Shown piece by piece: positions 6,194 to 8,022 of a stretch of 8,022 bases of DNA; within the stretch, counting starts at the first letter, position 1; each line of letters begins with the position of its first letter. A program made the position numbers and the translations under genes. The notes under the pieces were generated by a model, which made no database searches, was not told the origin of the DNA, and worked only from the letters and a program-made list of their open reading frames with translations. The DNA comes from Methanosarcina sp. (lineage in GTDB: Archaea > Halobacteriota > Methanosarcinia > Methanosarcinales > Methanosarcinaceae). The stretch lies in NCBI GenBank assembly GCA_003157235.1, contig PMJC01000114.1, forward strand, positions 1,218 through 9,239. The letters are read 5' to 3'.

Positions 6194-6560
6194 TGTTGTC
6201 TCTAAGAAATAAAAAAGTATCTCATTTATTATGTAAAAGTGAATAAGACAAAGTTTTTGAAAGAATAGAAGATCATGAATAAATTGAAAGCCTGAAATCA
6301 AGTTCTTCTTGAAAATGTTGTGTGCTATTATATTCAGTCAGTGAAGATGCAAGGTTTTTGTCTGCAGTTTGAAAATATAACTGGATAAGTTTTAAGGAAC
6401 ACTTATTTGAGATTCACTGCATAAATGTTGGCAATTGCTAGATACATTAGAAGCTGTCTGCAAATTCTTCTCCATATTTTTTCATGAAAGTACATGATGA
6501 AAATGGTTACTTACGTATTCTTACCTTTCTTTTTTCCATAATTGCGATCATTGAACCAAT
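6194..6560. other. Intergenic stretch, no gene seen
   Basis: I see only short open frames without ribosome sites on either strand and no recognised motif. The TATA-like TATTTTTATAC at 6561-6571 (plus) lies just upstream of the duplicate leader. Confidence 0.4.
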
Positions 6561-6571
6561 TATTTTTATAC
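6561..6571 (+). promoter_or_regulatory. Candidate TATA box of the duplicate leader
   Basis: TATTTTTATAC precedes the leader copy in the same relative order as at thiC, though about 8 nt closer to the first arm. If used, transcription would start near 6590-6596, inside or just after the first arm of the element. Confidence 0.35.
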
Positions 6572-6574
6572 CTG

Positions 6575-6725
6575 ACATTCTGCAGATGTACACGAATGTA
6601 TAATTTTTTTGCTCATTTGCCCAATATTATTCATTGAAAGTTAGATTAATTTTAAAGCTACTACAACATTGAGATGAAAGATTGCATTGTTGTGTACATC
6701 TTTAGAAAGTGGATAATACATTAAT
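6575..6725 (+). promoter_or_regulatory. Second copy of the thiC leader element, no intact gene downstream
   Basis: This copy matches the thiC leader with few gaps over about 145 nt at an estimated 70-75 percent identity (hand alignment). Conserved blocks are TTTGCCCA (6617-6624), ATTCATTGAAAGTTAGATT (6629-6647), CATTGAGA (6667-6674) and TTGTGTACATCTT (6690-6702). Its ends are perfect 10-bp inverses: AGATGTACAC (6584-6593) and GTGTACATCT (6692-6701), giving a unit of 118 bp against 117 bp at thiC. The inner hairpin keeps pairing with an A-U to G-U change (ACA/TGT becomes GCA/TGT). Only a five-codon frame follows. It may be the leader of a lost thiC paralogue, a standalone RNA, or a mobile repeat. 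Confidence 0.6.
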
Positions 6726-7045
6726 TTCCAGATATAAGCATGTTAAGTCTGGCAAGGGTTTACTCTCTTACTTAAAAAAACATCATGAGGAGTTCCTAGA
6801 CAATCAAAAAAGGGCTACGGACACACATCTGCTTTAATTTAGGAGGTGCTCTCTAAATGCAGCATCGATTTTAAATAGTTATACTGGTTCACTAGTATCC
6901 AAGCCGGATCTAGTTTCGATAGAAATACTTTGTTTATGGCTTGTAGATAGAAGATTAAGTATCACATAGCCATTTTGGGCCACCAGGTGGCTACATCTCA
7001 CCCTAAAACGTTGCTATACTGTCATTGATAATGTCATACTTCACT
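6726..7045. other. Non-coding stretch with orphan ribosome site and small hairpins
   Basis: No gene is visible. Small inverted repeats occur: CCAGA/TCTGG (6728-6732, 6748-6752), TTAAGT/ACTTAA (6743-6748, 6770-6775) and a GC-rich GCCAC-CAG-GTGGC palindrome near 6980-6992 that stands out in AT-rich DNA. A textbook ribosome site at 6842-6848 leads nowhere (listed separately). Confidence 0.4.
6842..6874 (+). pseudogene. Orphan gene start: strong ribosome site, ATG, then early stop
   Basis: GGAGGTG (6842-6848) is followed after 8 nt by ATG (6857-6859), but the frame ends at TAA (6872-6874) after five codons. It lies about 130 nt beyond the duplicate thiC leader in the same direction, suggesting the start of a deleted or decayed gene. 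No recognisable protein continues in any frame. It could also be a tiny leader peptide or chance. Confidence 0.35.
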
Positions 7046-7052
7046 ACATATA

Positions 7053-7077
7053 AACAGTTACATATATTTGAACTGTT
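7053..7077 (+). promoter_or_regulatory. Operator-like inverted repeat around a TATA-like core
   Basis: AACAGTT (7053-7059) and AACTGTT (7071-7077) are perfect inverses separated by 11 bp that include CATATATTTG. Just downstream is the 12-bp palindrome ATATTTAAATAT (7080-7091), another TATA-like site. Both lie upstream of the secreted protein gene, so the repeat could bind a dimeric regulator at its promoter. Confidence 0.4.
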
Positions 7078-7170
7078 CAATATTTAAATATCACTAATAA
7101 TCATGTTTAATAAAACGAAAATCAGATTTTAACTTTGATTATATCGAGTAAATTTTCGGAGAGTAGATAA

Positions 7171-7225
7171 ATGAGGAAACAAACGAATGTGAAAAAGGTT
7201 CTTTTGATCGTTTTTTCTCGTTGCG
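7171..7225 (+). other. Out-of-frame signal peptide start of the secreted protein
   Basis: ATG 7171, with a weak GGAG (7158-7161) 9 nt upstream, starts MRKQTNVKKVLLIVFS in a different frame from the downstream domain and would stop at TAA 7267-7269. Reading the six T residues at 7211-7216 as five joins the frames and gives MRKQTNVKKVLLIVFLVAMM followed by SAASLLAMA: a textbook signal peptide with a basic start, hydrophobic core and small residues before the cleavage region. Confidence 0.75.
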
Positions 7226-7741
7226 ATGATGTCTGCTGCCTCATTACTAGCCATGGCAATGGAGGATAAGATGACAAGCAAATATTTGTCTCTATTCCAG
7301 AACTCTGCAAAATGGGTACCAAGTCCGAGATATACAAACCCAGAATATGATTACTTAAAATGGGATCCCCGTTTTGATTTTACAAATATATGGATTGGAA
7401 ATATCGATGCATGCACAGTTGGTAAGGGTGACTGCGCCAGCTTCGTGGAAGCAGTTGACAATAATGTGAAAACTAAAAATTGGAAACAAGGAAAGCATGT
7501 GTTGAGTGGAGGAGTAATATCAGGAACTCCAATAGCTACACTTGATAAGAATGGATATATAAGTGGTGGTCATAGTGCAATATTTGTAAACTATGTTTAT
7601 TCCAACGGGAAAATTATTGGATTTTCGGTATGGGATCAAAATTATCATGGAGATAAAGCAATTGGAAGACATACATTCACTAATGGTGCAAGTACCAGAA
7701 ACTCCAATGCAAATAATTATTATGTTGTGCAGGTGCCTTAA
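7226..7741 (+). CDS. Secreted BPSL0067-like papain-fold protein (frameshifted start)
   Basis: The open frame gives 171 residues. Joined to the upstream signal peptide it would be 189 and exported. The family, best known from bacteria, has a papain-like NlpC/P60 or CHAP-type fold, and related proteins are amidases cutting peptides in cell walls; substrates in an archaeon without murein are unclear. Visible motifs are VGKGDCASFVEAV (Cys70 as likely nucleophile), NWKQGKHV, GTPIATLDKNGYI, SGGHSAIFVNYV (His116) and FSVWDQNY (Asp137). The C-terminus YYVVQVP looks complete. In this frame a TGA lies at 7205-7207, so ATG 7226 is the first possible start; it lacks a ribosome site. An internal GGAGG (7261-7265) stands 5 nt before ATG 7271, and could start a 156-residue form without signal peptide. 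The frame break may be a sequencing error, a true mutation, or slippage. Confidence 0.85.
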   Translation: MMSAASLLAMAMEDKMTSKYLSLFQNSAKWVPSPRYTNPEYDYLKWDPRFDFTNIWIGNIDACTVGKGDCASFVEAVDNNVKTKNWKQGKHVLSGGVISGTPIATLDKNGYISGGHSAIFVNYVYSNGKIIGFSVWDQNYHGDKAIGRHTFTNGASTRNSNANNYYVVQVP

Positions 7742-7752
7742 ATAAACTTATT

Positions 7753-7785
7753 GAGATGGGAGAAACAGATCTCTTATTTAGTTTT
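7753..7785 (+). terminator. Possible terminator after the secreted protein gene
   Basis: GAGAT (7753-7757) and ATCTC (7769-7773) can form a 5-bp stem just after the stop codon, followed by TTATTTAGTTTT with short T runs. This is weak but correctly placed for T-rich archaeal termination. Confidence 0.35.
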
Positions 7786-8022
7786 CATGCATAAATATGA
7801 GGCTATAATCAAAACTGAGTGACGCTCAAAATATGATGATTCACAATCTTTGATTATTGTAAAAAATTGTTCAGTATAGCAATCTTTTATAGTTAAAAGG
7901 GAGCGATTTCGTTGATTTTTAGCTAATTTTTAGGGCAAATAACTAACATATAAGCCAAAAAAGCTACGAAGCCAAAAATAGCTACATTTCATCACTTTGT
8001 AGCTATTGATCCGCTTTAATAT
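7786..8022. repeat. Non-coding right edge with tandem repeat and 10-bp hairpin
   Basis: No gene is seen. Two tandem units, 7952-7968 and 7969-7985, read AAGCCAAAAA followed by AGCTAC or TAGCTAC. The second unit runs into a perfect inverted repeat: AATAGCTACA (7977-7986) and TGTAGCTATT (7998-8007) with an 11-nt loop. The arrangement could be the end of a small mobile element, a terminator, or an RNA continuing beyond the window. Confidence 0.5.

Noticed and set aside
6584..6701. MITE (miniature mobile repeat) as the explanation of the leader copies
   Set aside because: Not fully excluded: 10-bp inverse ends and equal 117-118 bp length fit a MITE. I ranked it below a regulatory element because one copy lies precisely between a promoter and thiC, and because exact blocks lie inside the unit as well as at its ends.
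7122..7337. Minus-strand 71-codon frame over the secreted protein start
   Set aside because: It overlaps the conserved plus-strand coding sequence and lacks a ribosome site and family features.
1..8022. CRISPR array or tRNA/rRNA gene
   Set aside because: No regularly spaced repeats and no cloverleaf or rRNA-like sequence were seen on either strand by eye.

Overview
The window looks like a chromosomal segment of a methanogenic archaeon, most likely Methanosarcina or a close relative. The evidence is an archaeal-type ThiC that I recognise as close to Methanosarcina ThiC1, GAGGTGAT/GGAGG Shine-Dalgarno sites, AT-rich TATA-type promoters, decayed transposases, and very long AT-rich intergenic stretches. 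Only about one third of the window is convincingly coding. The genus call rests on remembered protein families, not on a search.

Layout. Positions 1-290 hold the edge of a possibly frameshifted gene, followed by about 850 bp with no gene. A small Fe-S scaffold protein (IscU/NifU-N type, minus strand, 1328-1696) has lost its first cluster-binding Cys. From about 2050 to 3380 lies a graveyard of mobile DNA on the minus strand: a complete but heavily decayed IS5-like transposase (ATG at 3171, traceable to about 2330), and beside it the zinc-finger/RuvC tail of an IS200/IS605 TnpB. A piece of sequence at 2105-2212 recurs inverted at 1151-1259.

thiC (minus, 3665-4951) makes the thiamine pyrimidine precursor and is the one clear core metabolic gene. 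Its 5' leader (about 4990-5128) has a diverged second copy about 1.5 kb away (6575-6725, plus strand). That copy shares exact blocks of 19 and 13 nt, ends in the same inverted TGTACA-containing arms, and now precedes no intact gene. This is the strongest candidate for an undescribed regulatory element in the window. Between the two copies sits a promoter-bearing 133-residue Cys-containing beta-rich protein of unknown function (minus, 5743-6144).

The right end carries a secreted BPSL0067-like papain-fold (NlpC/P60/CHAP-type) protein at 7171-7741. Its signal peptide and catalytic domain are in different frames, separated by a run of six T residues. The window closes with a small tandem repeat and a perfect 10-bp hairpin. 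No operon is visible: each gene stands alone with its own leader. Apart from thiC and its leader elements, I see no functional link between neighbours.
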